Origin: Lichenostomus cassidix | Lineage: Eukaryota > Chordata > Aves > Passeriformes > Meliphagidae | NCBI GenBank assembly: GCA_008360975.2 | Contig: CM039184.1 | Span: 32,041,797 to 32,105,796, forward strand | Direction: 5' to 3' | DNA: 64,000 bases | In this document: one piece after another, positions 36,501 to 49,719 of the stretch | Position numbering within the stretch: position 1 is the stretch's first letter | Layout: the number at the start of each line of letters is the position of its first letter | The notes under the pieces: generated by a model | What the model was told of the DNA's origin: nothing | Databases searched by the model: none | The model's input: only the letters and a program-made list of their open reading frames with translations | Program-made: the position numbers and the translations under genes

Positions 36501-38208
36501 AAATATTGCAACCTTTTTCCATAATGCCTAGAAAAATATGAAAGTAAATTTTTAAAAGAAAGAAAAAATTAACAGCTTAGGAATTAGAAATGTTTTTTCT
36601 CATAAAGTTAATATTTTATATATCCAAAACAAGCACAATAATGAAACAGCTATTCCAAGATATGGACAATTTAATGAGTATCACATAGTACTTCAACTGA
36701 GTCTAGCTTTCTCATGGAGGATTTGCTTTTCCCAGTCTTAGGCTAAAGGTTCAGTTGTTCTCCATTCATTGCCAGGACAATTACCACAGATTTACAAGCT
36801 TAACTTTTAAGGGTATCTTAATCTAGCCTTTTTTTAAATATGGACTTTCAAACAAGTACCTCATACTCAAGATTATAATCTGAATTGCAGGCAGTTCAGA
36901 TAGTCCAGATACCAGCTATGCACCTACATATTTTGCAGAAATTACTTAGTTCAGACCAACTATGTAGATTTACAGATGAAAAAATTTGATTTAAAATGGA
37001 CAAAAAGGAGACTAAATACACATTTGATAAAAGAGAGACAAGGTGGAAAAAGATTGAGCAATGAAAAACCAGAATCAGAGAAAAAACATGTTTCTGAAAT
37101 TCAACAGTTTCCTGGGGGAAACAAAAATCAAAATATTACCAAATAAACAAATACACCTAAAATTATTGTTTGGGTCCTTTATAAGTACATTTTTAAAAAA
37201 TTAAGTTCATTGAAGTGACATTTTGGTAAACATCCTAGGTCATAATAAAATTACAGTTTCAACCTAAAAAAATCTGTTCATCTTCAATTTGAGGAAAATC
37301 TGTACTGAAAATTACATTTCAGGAAAAAGCATTCAAAATGAAGAGTTAGGGCATTTTGATTTACATGTTTCTAAAATATAAATTGCGTGCTTGGAGAGGC
37401 TTTTATCTCTCTTCAGCCAAAACAATATTGCAATGTTGACATGAATTCACAAAATATTTTGCTTGACACAAATTTTTCCATCAATATAATCTGTACTTTT
37501 GCATCAAGAGAAGATCATTTTGACCAAGGAAAAATGCTTGACCTCCATGAGGTGATCTGTAACTTGTTGAAAACAAAATCATGACACTTTCCAGTTTTCT
37601 ACTAAGATGTTATTCTCATCTAATTCTTAGAAACTGCACATCTCAACAGCCATATTGACCTCATCACTGCAATCTTGTTTGGAATTGATAACAACACGTG
37701 TATTCAGACCTAGAACACATCCTAGAAGGTGCTTCAGGGTTGACAATCAAGCCTCTTTCACAATCCAGCAATAAAAATGAGCTTCAAGACTTCTAATCAA
37801 AACAGAATTACAAATTTTGATTAGATACAACATTACAAATAAAAGTGGAGGATCAGTCCATGAGTTTGGCTTTGGCTTAACATCCAAGAATATCTAAAAT
37901 GTCTCTAGATATTTGAGAATGTTATCAAAGTTTTCTATGAGAAGCTAGCTACAATTTATATGCAAAATTATCAGGAAAACCACTACGCAAGTATAAGATA
38001 CAGAGAAATGAATGGCCAAATTTTTTAAGATGTTTTTCATAACAACTTATCCCCAGTAGAAGAAAGGGTGGATGACAGTAAAAATAACTCAGAAGATACA
38101 AAGCTCTGAATAAACTAGTCTCAGCTGACAATTGCTGCTTTGGTTCAGTTTCTTGCCGTAATGACTCTAAAAAATTATCTTTATCTCAAGGGTTAGAGAT
38201 TTCTTTAA

Positions 38209-38280
38209 TAATTCTTTATAACTCTTTGTAACAGATGTCTCTGACTAATTCTTTAATTCTTTCAAACAGATGTCTCTGAA
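38209..38280 (+). repeat. Tandem duplication of a 35-37-bp unit
   Basis: Two adjacent units both begin TAATTCTTTA and end ACAGATGTCTCTGA (about 38209-38245 and 38246-38280), with small differences in the middle. No function is apparent. Confidence 0.88.
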
Positions 38281-41200
38281 TAATTTGCTGTCATTACTGC
38301 ATGGCTAGACAATAAATTTGTGAGACTTAGCTGCCTTTTCCCAATTAGGGTCTATAATACTAAGAAATACATTATCTCCATTTGTACTAGACCACACTCA
38401 TTACAAATTTTCAACTATAGATCAGGACGATATATAATGATGAACAAGATGTTCAGAGGAACTTCACATATATATATATATATATATATATTTTATATAT
38501 CAATTGCTTCTATGATATTTTATTTTCTGTCCTAGACAGATTGCAACATGATTATCTTCCTAAGAAATGTAGATTATTAAGTCAGAATATACTTCAGACA
38601 CGTCAGCAACTCTTTCATATTAACTTAAAGTCCTGGGAGCATTACATCTGACTCCAGCATTTCTTTAAGACCAGGAATTGAAAGCAAATTTCCAGGCACA
38701 ATAAAGGGCAGATAGACTTGAAGCTATTTTAAGAGTCAATTACTTCAATTAACGTATCAATTAAAAAAAAATTAGAAATAAAATTAGTAACCTGATCATG
38801 AAATACATGTCCCTGATTCTTTCGGTAGTTTACATACTCTGCAGCTGTATATATAGAATATATCTAGCTTCCAGAGGAAAAAGTATTTTTAATAAGGACT
38901 AAGTGATAACTTCTTTTCTCATTATAGCCTGACTTCTATTGCAGGTCTGCTTGCAGGTACTCCTATATGGGATAATTTTAACAAATAACTTTTACATGAG
39001 TGGGATCAATTCTTACCTTCAGCTTTCATCTTACCACAATTCAGTAGATCTTTATCTTTACAGATACATATGTTCAAAACATTAATTATCACTTTTGGAA
39101 TACATGTTGTCATAGCCTAAGATCATGTCTATAAATCAACAAGCAGAAGTGAATGCTCAGTAAAAGGTATTTAATAATTATTGTCAATATAAAATAATAT
39201 CAATTAATATTTTAAAAAATCTATTTCCTATTAGATGGTACATCATACTCCAGTAACTGAACTGGAGTAAATATATGTAAATCCATTCAGAATAATTTAA
39301 ACAGGCTGAGGACAAAGTTCCCTTATTGGGAAGAGCCTGGTCCTCTAAAAAGTTACTAAGGGAACAGCCAAAGGATCTTTAAAACTGTCTCAATGTCCTT
39401 CACATCAGTAATGAGGGTCTGCTCTCCATTGCTGAAAGAAGAGTTGGCAGGTCTACAGCAATTCCTTTTATGTAGTAAACACACTTTCAAAAAATCTGAA
39501 GAAACAGAAAATTCAGTACACGTGTGCCCTTAGAGCACATCAAGCATACACTCTTCTCTAGCTCTCCTCTGAACAAGGACTTGGCTCAGTTCGGAGTCTG
39601 TTTTACAGTATCTGTGTTGAGTTTCAAAGCCTCTGTTTGTGACCTTTCAAAATAACACTGCAAAATTAAACTAAATTTTTTTCTCTAGTCCATTTGATCA
39701 ACAATTAGAAAAAAAATTGGGAAACAACTTTAAGAACAAAATTCATGCAATAACTCTTGTTACAGACAATCAGTCTGAAAACATCCACCTTCTGGAACAA
39801 ATGTAAATTGAAAAACAAATCAAAGAGAATCACTTTGCATAAACTATTTTGGCTATTTATTTTGCATGTTAAGGGATGGTAGAGATTTTTACACTGTTTC
39901 TATTTTAAGAACATGGGATATGAAGAGAAGCCAAGTGCAGAATGACCCAAATAATAAAATATGTCTATAGACAGGCAACTCCTGCTAACATGCTGCAACA
40001 TTCTCATCTGGTTAGACATTTTGCTTAATCTTACTACATATTCACAGAACAGTTTGATTAATACCAGTCAATAAATATGTTTTTATATGTGTTTTTAAAA
40101 TATTCTCTTAGCTTTCAAGCTCTCACATGAAAGTGAAGGGAAAGGTGAAGAAAAAAAGTGCTGGTAAACCTTGTATAACCCACATGGCTAATCAGGGAAA
40201 ATTACCAAAAGTTGCCAACACTCTTGTCACATCATAAGTGAAAATACAGGGGAAGTATCAATAACAAACAACAAGAGCTTCTCCAGAAAAATTGCACATA
40301 GACACTATTGCTAGTCCTGCCGCTAAGAAAGATAAGCCACAGTGTCATTTTTGTCACAAATAATGACAGGCTTGTTTAATGGAAGCATGTTTGTAGCAAT
40401 GTCTGGAGTATCTGTGATGACTTTTTGTGTGGCACCTCACACAATATTGTCTGTTGCTGTATTCCTTAAGCATGCTTGGAATCAATATGGTTAGTAATAG
40501 CAATCACAATAAATGTGCATTTTGAGTAGTATTTCACTGCCAAAAGAATCAGCAATCATAATTTGTGCCTGTGTTAATTATATTTCCACTATGACTGCTA
40601 GATAACTAGGTCAGAAAAATAGTCTGCAGCCTATATTTAATAAACAAAATTATTTAAAATAATTTCATTCTGTACAGAATAAATAGGAGAGATTATGGTG
40701 GGAACATCTTTTGACCCACACTTTCCTGTTAAGTTTTAGCTCAGATTGGAGAAAAGACAAGAGTGTTTTGGATGAGTCTGAAGATGCTTGGAAGTGCCTC
40801 AGGCAAGGATGCTCGAAGGGATGCAGCTTTTTCAAGTACTTCCTGCAAATGCAGTTTTGAAAAGGCTGTCAAAACCAGTATTCATACTATCACAAAGAAA
40901 TACAGTTCTTCAGCTGCCTTTACACTTCCTTACAAATCAGCTATCAGCTGTCACTTTGACATAGTTAATTGTCCAAAAAGAGGGACAATCCCCCCAAATA
41001 TACTAGAGGAGAAACTAGGGGTATGATAACTTTAAAAAAAAAACACATTTAGCTCCCGATTTTAATGTACAACTTTGTACTGTGGGAGTATCTATATGAA
41101 TCTGTGCATTTAGATTAATCACACTATTTGCAAATTATCATGAAAATAACAGTGTGTTGCATCCACATGTGGCACACAGACACATCACTTGGCAGTTAAA

Positions 41201-44200
41201 CGGTGCCTCCAGAAAAGTTCAGGCTTAAGTGATATTTCTTGGGAAAATAGTTAGGCTTGACTGCCCTCTTCTTCTTCATTTAAATTCTTTTAATTCAAAG
41301 ATTATCTCAGTTCAACAGGAAGTGCTAGTGCTGTAGTCCTGCCTCTTGAATAATCCTTTGGGAAGACCATGCTCAACCATGATAGTGGCCACCTTCGAAC
41401 ATTTCCATCCCTCCCATCAATTAACTGCTGTAAAACCAGACCTCAGTGACTGGAGGTGCAATTCATTGGTAAGAAACAAACTGCAGTTCAGTGAAGCAGA
41501 TGTGCTGAAGGCAACTGCTTCTAGAGACAACCATGCCTGGACAGTGATGATCTAGACAATTATTTACATGTAACCTTTCACCTCTAATTAGATTTACTGA
41601 AGTTTATTTTCATTAAGGAATTATTATGATAGCAGCTCCTCTTTACGACCAATAGTTGAAAACTTTTCTAACTATTCCTGCACAAATTACAAGACATAAA
41701 TGTTAAAATGTACAGGAAATAATTTTTGCTCCCTTCTGTATTAACAAAATGGTTTGTTTCTTTTATTAGGATTAGATTCATTGAAACATGAAATTGAGCT
41801 CCTGTTAAACTTCTTATAAGAAAGTACATCTCATTAAATAGGAACCAAAAATAAGAAAAATCCCTGAAATTAATTTAAAGTATTCCACAAAAAAACCCGA
41901 CCAAACAGCCATATGAGAAGCGGGTAGAAAATAAAAAAAAATCCAGATTTTGCATATTCATAGAATGGCAACAGCTAATTTATTTTTCATGCACCAAGCC
42001 CTGGCAGGTCTGTGGTTTCTTCCTTTGAAAAAAAAAAAAGAAGTATAGATACTGAAGTGAGCATAGAACATTTGTTTCCATTATTTGTTTCCATTTTTCA
42101 ATTTTAAGAGTTTTACACAAAACATCCATATAATTTGTGAGCTAACACATTTCAGCAGAGGAGAAAAAAGAACAAAAGAATAGCTCTTCTAGCCTATTTG
42201 TTGTCATTGACAACTCAATATAACTCTGATGCAATGATGGAAAGTATCATAAGTCATGCCATTAGCCTGTCATTAATAAACAGTTTGTCTCATTACTTTA
42301 CAGTTACTTGAGGCTAACAACACAATGATATAATGTGTTTTCCCACTCTGAAAGTAGTATTAAAAATGCATCAGTAGAAGAGCATTTGAGAAAAAACAAA
42401 AAAAGCTATGACAATTTCTCTGTGTTATTTCACAGCTTTTTTCAGTGCACCTTGACATTCACCTGCTTAGAAATAAAATGGGCAGTGCCATCCTAAAAAG
42501 TTGCTGAAAAAAATTTCTCACAAACCTACAGACAGCTTGCATACCTGAACTCAACTACTTTGTCATGTTTCCTTCTATGCAGAAATTTCTCTTTGAGATC
42601 TCCATGCTTGACCAACCCCTAAGTATCTATTCAAAGATATCCATCCCAGTATAGAAAATCTGTGCAAGCACATGGTATATGTGCATCTGCTGTACATAAA
42701 ACAAATATAGGCAAATATTTAATTTTATTCCTTTTAAAATTTTTTGCAAGCTTAAAAACTAATAAGTAGTCAGACAAATTAATTAAATTCTCCTGCAACA
42801 TGTAAAAGTAAATAATTTTCATCTAATCATCTTATGCTCTGGAAGGCTTCCTTCCTTTAAAGTTCTATAGAGTATAACTGTAATTATTCTCTTTGATACA
42901 CCAGGATATAGGAAAGTTTAGGTTAGACCCAAATAAAATCAACCTCCTACCATCTATACTTTGAGATATTCTATGGAAGAATGAAAAGCAAGGCTGAGCC
43001 ACTCATTACTGAGATTCAAGTAGCACTAACAATATTTTACTTTTCTTTCTCTGCCTAAGCCCCTGCACTGTTACACAGTCCACAATACTGTTATTTAGAG
43101 AATTCGTTGGTATAACTTTGTACTTACACTGCATGTTGTCTTTCAAAAATATCAAATGTAAAAGCAATGACAAATTGCACTCTGCAAATATTTTTTTTTA
43201 AATTACTAGCTCCTGATTTCTGTAGCTTTTCAACACAGCTCCTTTGACAGTCTAAGAAGTCAAGGTAGCAATCAACATTTAATTTAAACATTGAGGGTTC
43301 ATAACCCCATGGAAACCTTGGCAGTCCATACAAGTCCCAAGAGCTCATAAGTGAAATTGCTAAAAAAGAAAAATATTTTTTTAAGAAGCTATGATGAACC
43401 TGAGAAGCACATCTGCTTTAAATAATAGAAGAAAAAAAGAGGGAAATAATGGGTTCAGAACTACCTGCAATGAGGATGGAAACTGTTTTAAAATAGCAAT
43501 GTCTTCCATAAAGCAGAATATCCAAAAAGTGTAAAGAAGAATATCCAAAAACTGGTCAAATTGCATTCAGCAGCAGTATATGTGAGAGCTGCTAATAAGA
43601 CATAACAGAGATAGAAAGACACCTACAAACTGTTTCAGTTCTGTTATAGAAGTACCTGGCTTGAATAAGTTACCAAGGCTTATTGGGGAAGGTTAAAATG
43701 TGAGCTCAAGGAAACACAAGGAAAGACCCCTCCTGCTTTAAGAACAGACATTTTACTCTCTAGTTCTTCACTCTTTTACTGCATCTCAAAAGCCAAGAAT
43801 ATCACTGCTTTGATAATATGTCATGGGCAAGAGGATATATGCATATTCCTTGGTTTTTTTATCACATATGTGAGAGACAGATCTATTTGGCTGAGGAGGT
43901 TAATTTGTTTCTGAAGGCTTCTGAGCCTTGTTAATCAGCTACTAGCTTTTGGCAGCCAAGAGAAAGCAGCAGAAGAGTGTGAGTCAATACTGAATTTTAT
44001 AATATTAAAAACTGCCTTTTTTGCAGGGGTTAAGAATGAAAACTAGGATCTGAAATTTGTATAGAAAAAGAAGCAGAAACTGAAAATTCAGGGCAGTAAG
44101 TGAATTTGTTTAGATTCGTTTTCTTGGACTCAGATGAGGTGACCTTTATCCTGTGCTGGAGATCTACTTCTCGCCCCTGACAATCCCAGATTTCCAGCAG

Positions 44201-45274
44201 ATGGAAAATGTTGGGTAGTTTGCCACGCTCAAGTTCTTAATGCAGCCTGCAGGAGCTAAGCCTGCCACAGCTGCCAGGGCCATGCAGTAACAGAGGTCCT
44301 GGAGCTCTCAGGGTTTGCAGCATTGCCCCACTCGAAGACAAAAGCATATGTCCAAAGCAACATTCAGAAATTTCTAAGCTTCTACCTCTGCAAGAAAAAA
44401 ACATGGGAAACCAGCACAGGTAGGTCCAACTGAACCTGCAGAGCTGGCTATAGAAATTGCCACTGCAGTCTGACAAAGACACATCATTTATTTACTGCTC
44501 AGCAGTCACCTCCTTTCCCTTTCTGCCTCCTGCTCCAGCTTGAATGCATGAGGAGGCATGTCCCCACACTTTCTCAGGATCTGCCTATGCACCTTCTTCA
44601 GGGAATGACAAAGCATAGTCCCAAAAAAGTTAACACCTTGGATATTGTAGGAAAGTATATGATTTACAGAAATAATTAATCTCTAAAATAAAGTGATTTC
44701 CCATAGTTTGAAAAAGGAAAACTTATTGGCTGTTAGTCTTCTATATCAAAATAGAGGGAATATGTAAGGGACAGAGGTGAGAGTAAGGAAAAAAGGAAAA
44801 AAACCAAAATGTCTATGTATGCCCAACAGTTATTGAAAAACTATATTGTTACTTGTATTTGACTACACTGTTTTGTTTTCAAAGATTTCACCAAAAACAT
44901 ACAATTTTCTTCCTTTCTTTTTTTTCCTCTCTAATCAAAAATACTATGTTATTTAAAAATAATGACTGTGGAAGATGACCATGGCCAGAGACTCCAGATG
45001 AATCTGAGAAATATAAATGTTGTAAAACAAAAACTTTATATAGAAAAAGAGTAAGTCCTTTTTGATCAAAATGTCAGATAGAGGAGGAAAGTTAACACAA
45101 GACTTTCTTTATATATATTATGTCCCACAATAACAGGAAAGTCATTACAACATGATTATCTCCAGAGACTGGGAAAAGATATAAATGTTCCTCAAAGCAG
45201 TTTACTATGAAGGAAAATACGCATTTAAGGATGCTATAGGTATAAGGAAATGTATAAAAAAAACTAAATAAATA
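38281..45274. other. Long unique non-coding stretch (right part)
   Basis: About 7 kb with no recognised gene or interspersed repeat. It contains a (TA)n microsatellite at 38468-38491. A weak minus-strand exon candidate (43207-43359) is discussed under findings. Frames at 40763-41026 and 44237-44482 have no recognisable motif. Confidence 0.5.
38468..38491. repeat. (TA)n microsatellite
   Basis: Twenty-four bases of alternating A and T, followed after TTT by a further short TATATAT. Confidence 0.95.
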
Positions 45275-45470
45275 TAGAATCCCAGAATGTTTTCATTTCA
45301 AAGGGACCTTTCATGTTCATCTAGCCCCATCCCCCTGCCATGATCAGGGACACCTTTCACTAGACCAGATTGCTCCATGCCCCATCCAACCTGACCTTGA
45401 ATGGGGCATCTACACCTCTCTGGGCAACCTGTTCCAGTGCCTCACCACACTCTTAGTAGAGAATTTCTGA
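45275..45470 (-). mobile_element. CR1 fragment, about 200 bp, minus strand
   Basis: It begins TAGAATCCCAGAATG, then AAAGGGACCTTTCATGTTCA and TCTAGCCCCATCCCCCTGCC, and continues to GGGCAACCTGTTCCAGTGCC and TCACCACACTCTTAG. This is the conserved CR1 3' region in reverse orientation. The 5' part is absent. Confidence 0.95.
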
Positions 45471-48400
45471 TACTACATGAAAAGGGATTTTGGGAAATGC
45501 AAGGAGACAGAGGGAACTGAGCAGAAAAGAGCCCATGAACCAGCCCCTTTTCCCCATCACCACCTTATTCATCTTAGCAGTGCACATTTCATGTATAAAC
45601 TGAAAAAATTTGTTATGTTACCCTTGGATTACAATCTCAGCCCCTCAGACAAAGGTGCGTAGGGAGAGGAGCAAATGACACTTTTAAAAGCAGGATAGTT
45701 TGAAAGCAGATACTTTACAACCAAAAGATCTGTCTGAAGAGCAAGAAGCTAAAAGAGCTGAGACCTGGGACATAATGTTCCCAGAACAAAAATATGTACT
45801 TACAGCAGCCATCGTGACATTTCAAGGGAGATCCTCAACTCATCCACTTCAGGATTCTTGTGCAGTTCTCAGAGTAGAGAGAAGAGCAAGAGGGATAGGC
45901 AGTTAAACAAAAGGCTTTAAAATAAAGGTTGCCCATGGAATGAACTGTATTTCAAAAATCCTTTGTCAAATTGAAAATTTTGCTGTAAACCACTTGAGCC
46001 TTGGTGAACTAGCATTTACAGATTTTCACTTTTCCTCTAATGAAGTTTTGACTGGTTTATGTTGGCCAAAATATCTCAAGCTAATGTGCTTAACCTTACC
46101 CTGTAAGAAACCCACTGGTTGAAAGGTATTTTTGAGGCTTCAGAAAAAACAGCAGAATGATCTGTCCCCTTGCAAGCACCTAAAGGGAGTATATGGCAGT
46201 TCACCTTTAAAATCTTAACAAAGATACATCTGGAGAAATTTGGTTAGCTCGTCAATAACACATCTGTATTAGGCCTTAAACTTTTCTATATAAATCAATT
46301 AGAAGGAGCAGTAACATGTAATGCAAGAGATAGGAATTTTATTTAGTAAACAGGAAAAAGTGTCGACAGGAATTAGTAAACCACTTAATGAAAACTGGAA
46401 GTCTGTGAACTGGTATTTTGAACAAATAAAGCAGTTTGAGCAAACTAACAAAGAGATGTTATATCTGACATCTAATGAAAAAAAATGCAGTTGCATTAAC
46501 GTTCACATTCAGAATGTAACTGTGAACTCTGTTGTCAGTTCCTCTACAAATGTCTACAAATTGTATACTTCATCAGAATCATGATGACACAAATCAAGTA
46601 ACCATTAAGTTGTTTCTTTATCACTCATAAAAGCTACTGATCAGAATATATTTTTGGTTTTGTAAATTGAAACCTATTGCAATAAGTGTAACACCTTTCC
46701 ATTCCAGGGGGAAAAAAAGTCTTCTTGCATTTTATTTTCAGTAGGTGGTCACTGTTAGGCCAAGGCCACTGTCAATTGCCTTTACAGAGCAAGAAAAAGG
46801 GGATCTTTTCTAACCTGGTTTTCACTCTTCTCACTTGAAATCACTAAGTTCCCCATTGTCTCATAAATATATGTTGATTAATGGTATAATTTATTTTAAA
46901 TTTACACAAATTTGGGAGTTCGTCTTTCGGAAATTATCCACATGCAATTTCTGTGACTATGTTCAGATGACATATACATATGATTATTCTAAGATATGAT
47001 ATCCAATTATAAGGAAGGATGGAGACAGTAATTCCCCAATGGGAAAATAAAAGAATCAACTAGAATATAAAAATCCAGTTTTAAAGCAAGCATCAATGGC
47101 CATGCACAAGTGACTCAGATTATGTGTAAATACGAAGATTGCTTGAAGATATAACCCTCTATAGATTTTTCATTGCCATTAAATGAGCAATTTTTGTCAT
47201 TATCTGAGACATATATAAACCAAGTCTTTCAGAAGATTTTGATACCATGAATCACAGGACATTTCTCACAAATCATGAAAGTTGTTTAAGCTTGGAGAGA
47301 AAATTTCAGCCAATTCATTAATTTTAAAGATGCCAGTTAAGGCAGAAGTATTCTTATTTGTGAGATGAAATAAAATCATAATAAAATACTAAGAACCTGA
47401 AGCAGGTATTGGGAGTTTTCAAGTGAAATTTAATATACGTTTTTTTCTCATAGTAATTAACATATGAATATTTTAAACCTAAAAATGTTTAAGCCAGTGG
47501 AAGTCTGATATGACTCCTCTCACACTGATATCCTATCACCAGGATTTATGGGGAATTGTAGGTAAATCCTATGCATAGCATTTGAATAAAATACCTTTCC
47601 ATACAGATTAAGTCCCATTTGAAATATTTCACATACCGAGAGGAGATAAAAGACTGGGGTTTCTTTGTTCAGGGAACCTCTCCAGAGGCATCCATCTAGA
47701 GCTGGTTTACAATTCAACATTGGCCTACACAATTAATTTCTACCTTACACAATTAATTTCTTACACAATTAAACATTACCTTACACAATTAATTTCTAGT
47801 ATCTGACAAAAAATTAATTTAATCCCCAAAACCTAATTAAAAATGAATGGTCCTTTTATACATTAATAGTTAGCCTTTAAATGCTTAGAAGAGGCATTTT
47901 TACCTCTTAGTGTTCTGAGAGGCAATCAAGAGCTTCCTTTTCTCCTTAATTATTGTCTTTTCATCCTTTCCAGGAACATATAATTGGCAAAATGTTTACA
48001 TCCTATTGAAGCAATGAGATAAATTATTTTCTACATACTAAAGTGTTTTGACCTTAGATGCAATGCCTATAACATCTCCAAGGAAACACTAAGTTGAAAT
48101 CAAAACTTTAATTAAAATGATATTTGAGGGCAATTATTTGGGCCACAAAATGTAATTTGCTTTATCACTGGTCATTACTCTTCCAAAACTGTAGATACTT
48201 TGCCCAGTGGCCTCAATGAAAATCTATTTGTGCACCTGCCTTGCTTTGTAGCTCAGGCTGGATGGATAGTTTTTATTTCCTCTTATGTTATAAATATGTT
48301 CAGCTTCTCTGCTGTAGTTTCTGCTGGCAGAGGGCACTGCACTCCAAAAGTAAATCTCTTTCAATGTATTTCTGGTTGCAGACTAAGGTTCTCTGGGAAT

Positions 48401-49292
48401 CCAATGCTTTGAAAAGCTTTATATAAGTATCACACTCTTTCCTTGTTTTCTGAAAGATACTTTAAAAAGGCCTTTTTTTGTGCCTTTTTTGTCTTTGTAT
48501 TAATAGAGAATACAAAATACTAGTCACATACTAAAATGCTTACTGCCCTTTAAAATTATTTTAATAAATAAAAAATACATTAAAGAATACCTAAAATACA
48601 TCTGTTGGTATATTTGTAAAAGGAAGAGAGTTTCATTTTTGTGTCTAAAAGTTAACCATGTTGCAACTCTGAGTGGTCTTTCTATGGCAAGAAAGTGCCA
48701 GTATTTATGAGCTTCACACTCAGGAATTTGACAGAAGTGTATAAAGAATGTTTCAGATAACAAAATACAAATATAGGAGAGTAGGGAGGCAGTGTAGGAG
48801 GCCCAAAACAAAAACTTAGGAGAGTCTTATCAGGAGGAGTTCATGCTGGAGGAAGCTAGCAGGAATACCCTGAAACCAAGGTGGGAAAAAACTATTTATT
48901 TCCAATGCCAAACAGATTCAGAGCCTGAGTTAATCCCTATCTTTTCAATTAGTGCCATTGCCACAAAGACTTATCCTAGGAGTTTAATAGGATGATATAA
49001 ATGTTGCAGTAGATAAATGCTGTATTTTTAAGTAGAAGTGCATTCTGATGTGAGATCAAAGTGTTCACACTTGGTAATAAATCAGGAAAAAATTCTTCTC
49101 TGCCTGGACTTAAAAAAAACGTATTTAAAACTAGATTTCCTGCGACTGATCGCTAACCAGAGATGGCAATAAATCATCCTTTGCCTCCTCGGAAATAACC
49201 TGTTAGGTTAGTCAATAGAGTTAGTGCTGTTCCATAAACTATGGTTTCTCATATAGTAGACAAGCAATGACTAGGAATGTAGAAAAAAGACA
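45471..49292. other. Unique AT-rich non-coding stretch
   Basis: About 3.8 kb without a recognised gene. It includes a 20-bp minisatellite at 47724-47799. Reading frames at 45477-46122 and 46299-46584 have no recognisable domain. Confidence 0.5.
47724..47799 (+). repeat. Minisatellite, 20-bp unit, about 3.8 copies
   Basis: The unit CCTTACACAATTAATTTCTA is repeated head to tail. The third copy is altered after ACACAATTAA (AACATTA in place of TTTCTA); the others are nearly identical. Confidence 0.93.
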
Positions 49293-49719
49293 TGGATCTG
49301 CTGGGGCACATCCAGAGGAAGATGCTCAGAAGGCTGGAGCACCTCTCCTGTGAAGCTGGGCTGAGAGAACTTCAGTTGTGCAACCCAGTGAAAAGAAGGT
49401 TCACGGCAGCCTTATGGTACATAAAGGTGGCCTAAACGAAAGATGGAGACAACATTTAGCAGGGTCTGTGGAACAGAACAAGGAGTAATGGTTTTAAAAT
49501 AAAGAGGATAGATTTGACCAGCTATAAGGAAGAAGTTTTTTACAATAAGAGCAGTGTAACACTAGGACAGGTTGCTCAGTGAGGTGGTGGATGCCCCATC
49601 CCTGGAAATATCCGAGGTTGAATGGGGTTCTAAGCAATCTGATATAACAGATGATATCCCTAGGACGAGGTAACATTTAAAGGTCCCTTCCAATTCAAAC
49701 TATTCTATGATTCTATGAC
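49293..49719 (+). mobile_element. CR1 fragment, about 430 bp
   Basis: Blocks in order: TGGGGCACATCCAGAGGAAG, GGCTGGAGCACCTCTCCTGT, CTGGGCTGAGAGAACTTCAG, GGTTGCTCAGTGAGGTGGTG, GATGCCCCATCCCTGGAAAT, and finally GGTCCCTTCCAATTCAAAC with an ATTCTATGATTCTATGA tail. It is a 5'-truncated, non-coding copy. A minus-strand frame at 49494-49676 is an antisense shadow. Confidence 0.96.

Larger units (their letters stand above)
29993..38208. other. Long unique non-coding stretch (left part)
   Basis: About 8.2 kb with no gene, RNA gene or interspersed repeat recognised. It includes an AT-rich hairpin (30319-30347), a G run near 30784-30791 and a 13-bp duplication (33487-33514). Reading frames of up to 110 codons on either strand (for example 30415-30720, 33465-34040) have no motif or credible splice sites. 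Confidence 0.5.

Noticed and set aside
41961..41985. CATAGAATGGC resembling the start of a minus-strand CR1 end
   Set aside because: Only about ten bases match and the following GGAAGGGACC/CTAGTCCAAC blocks are absent.
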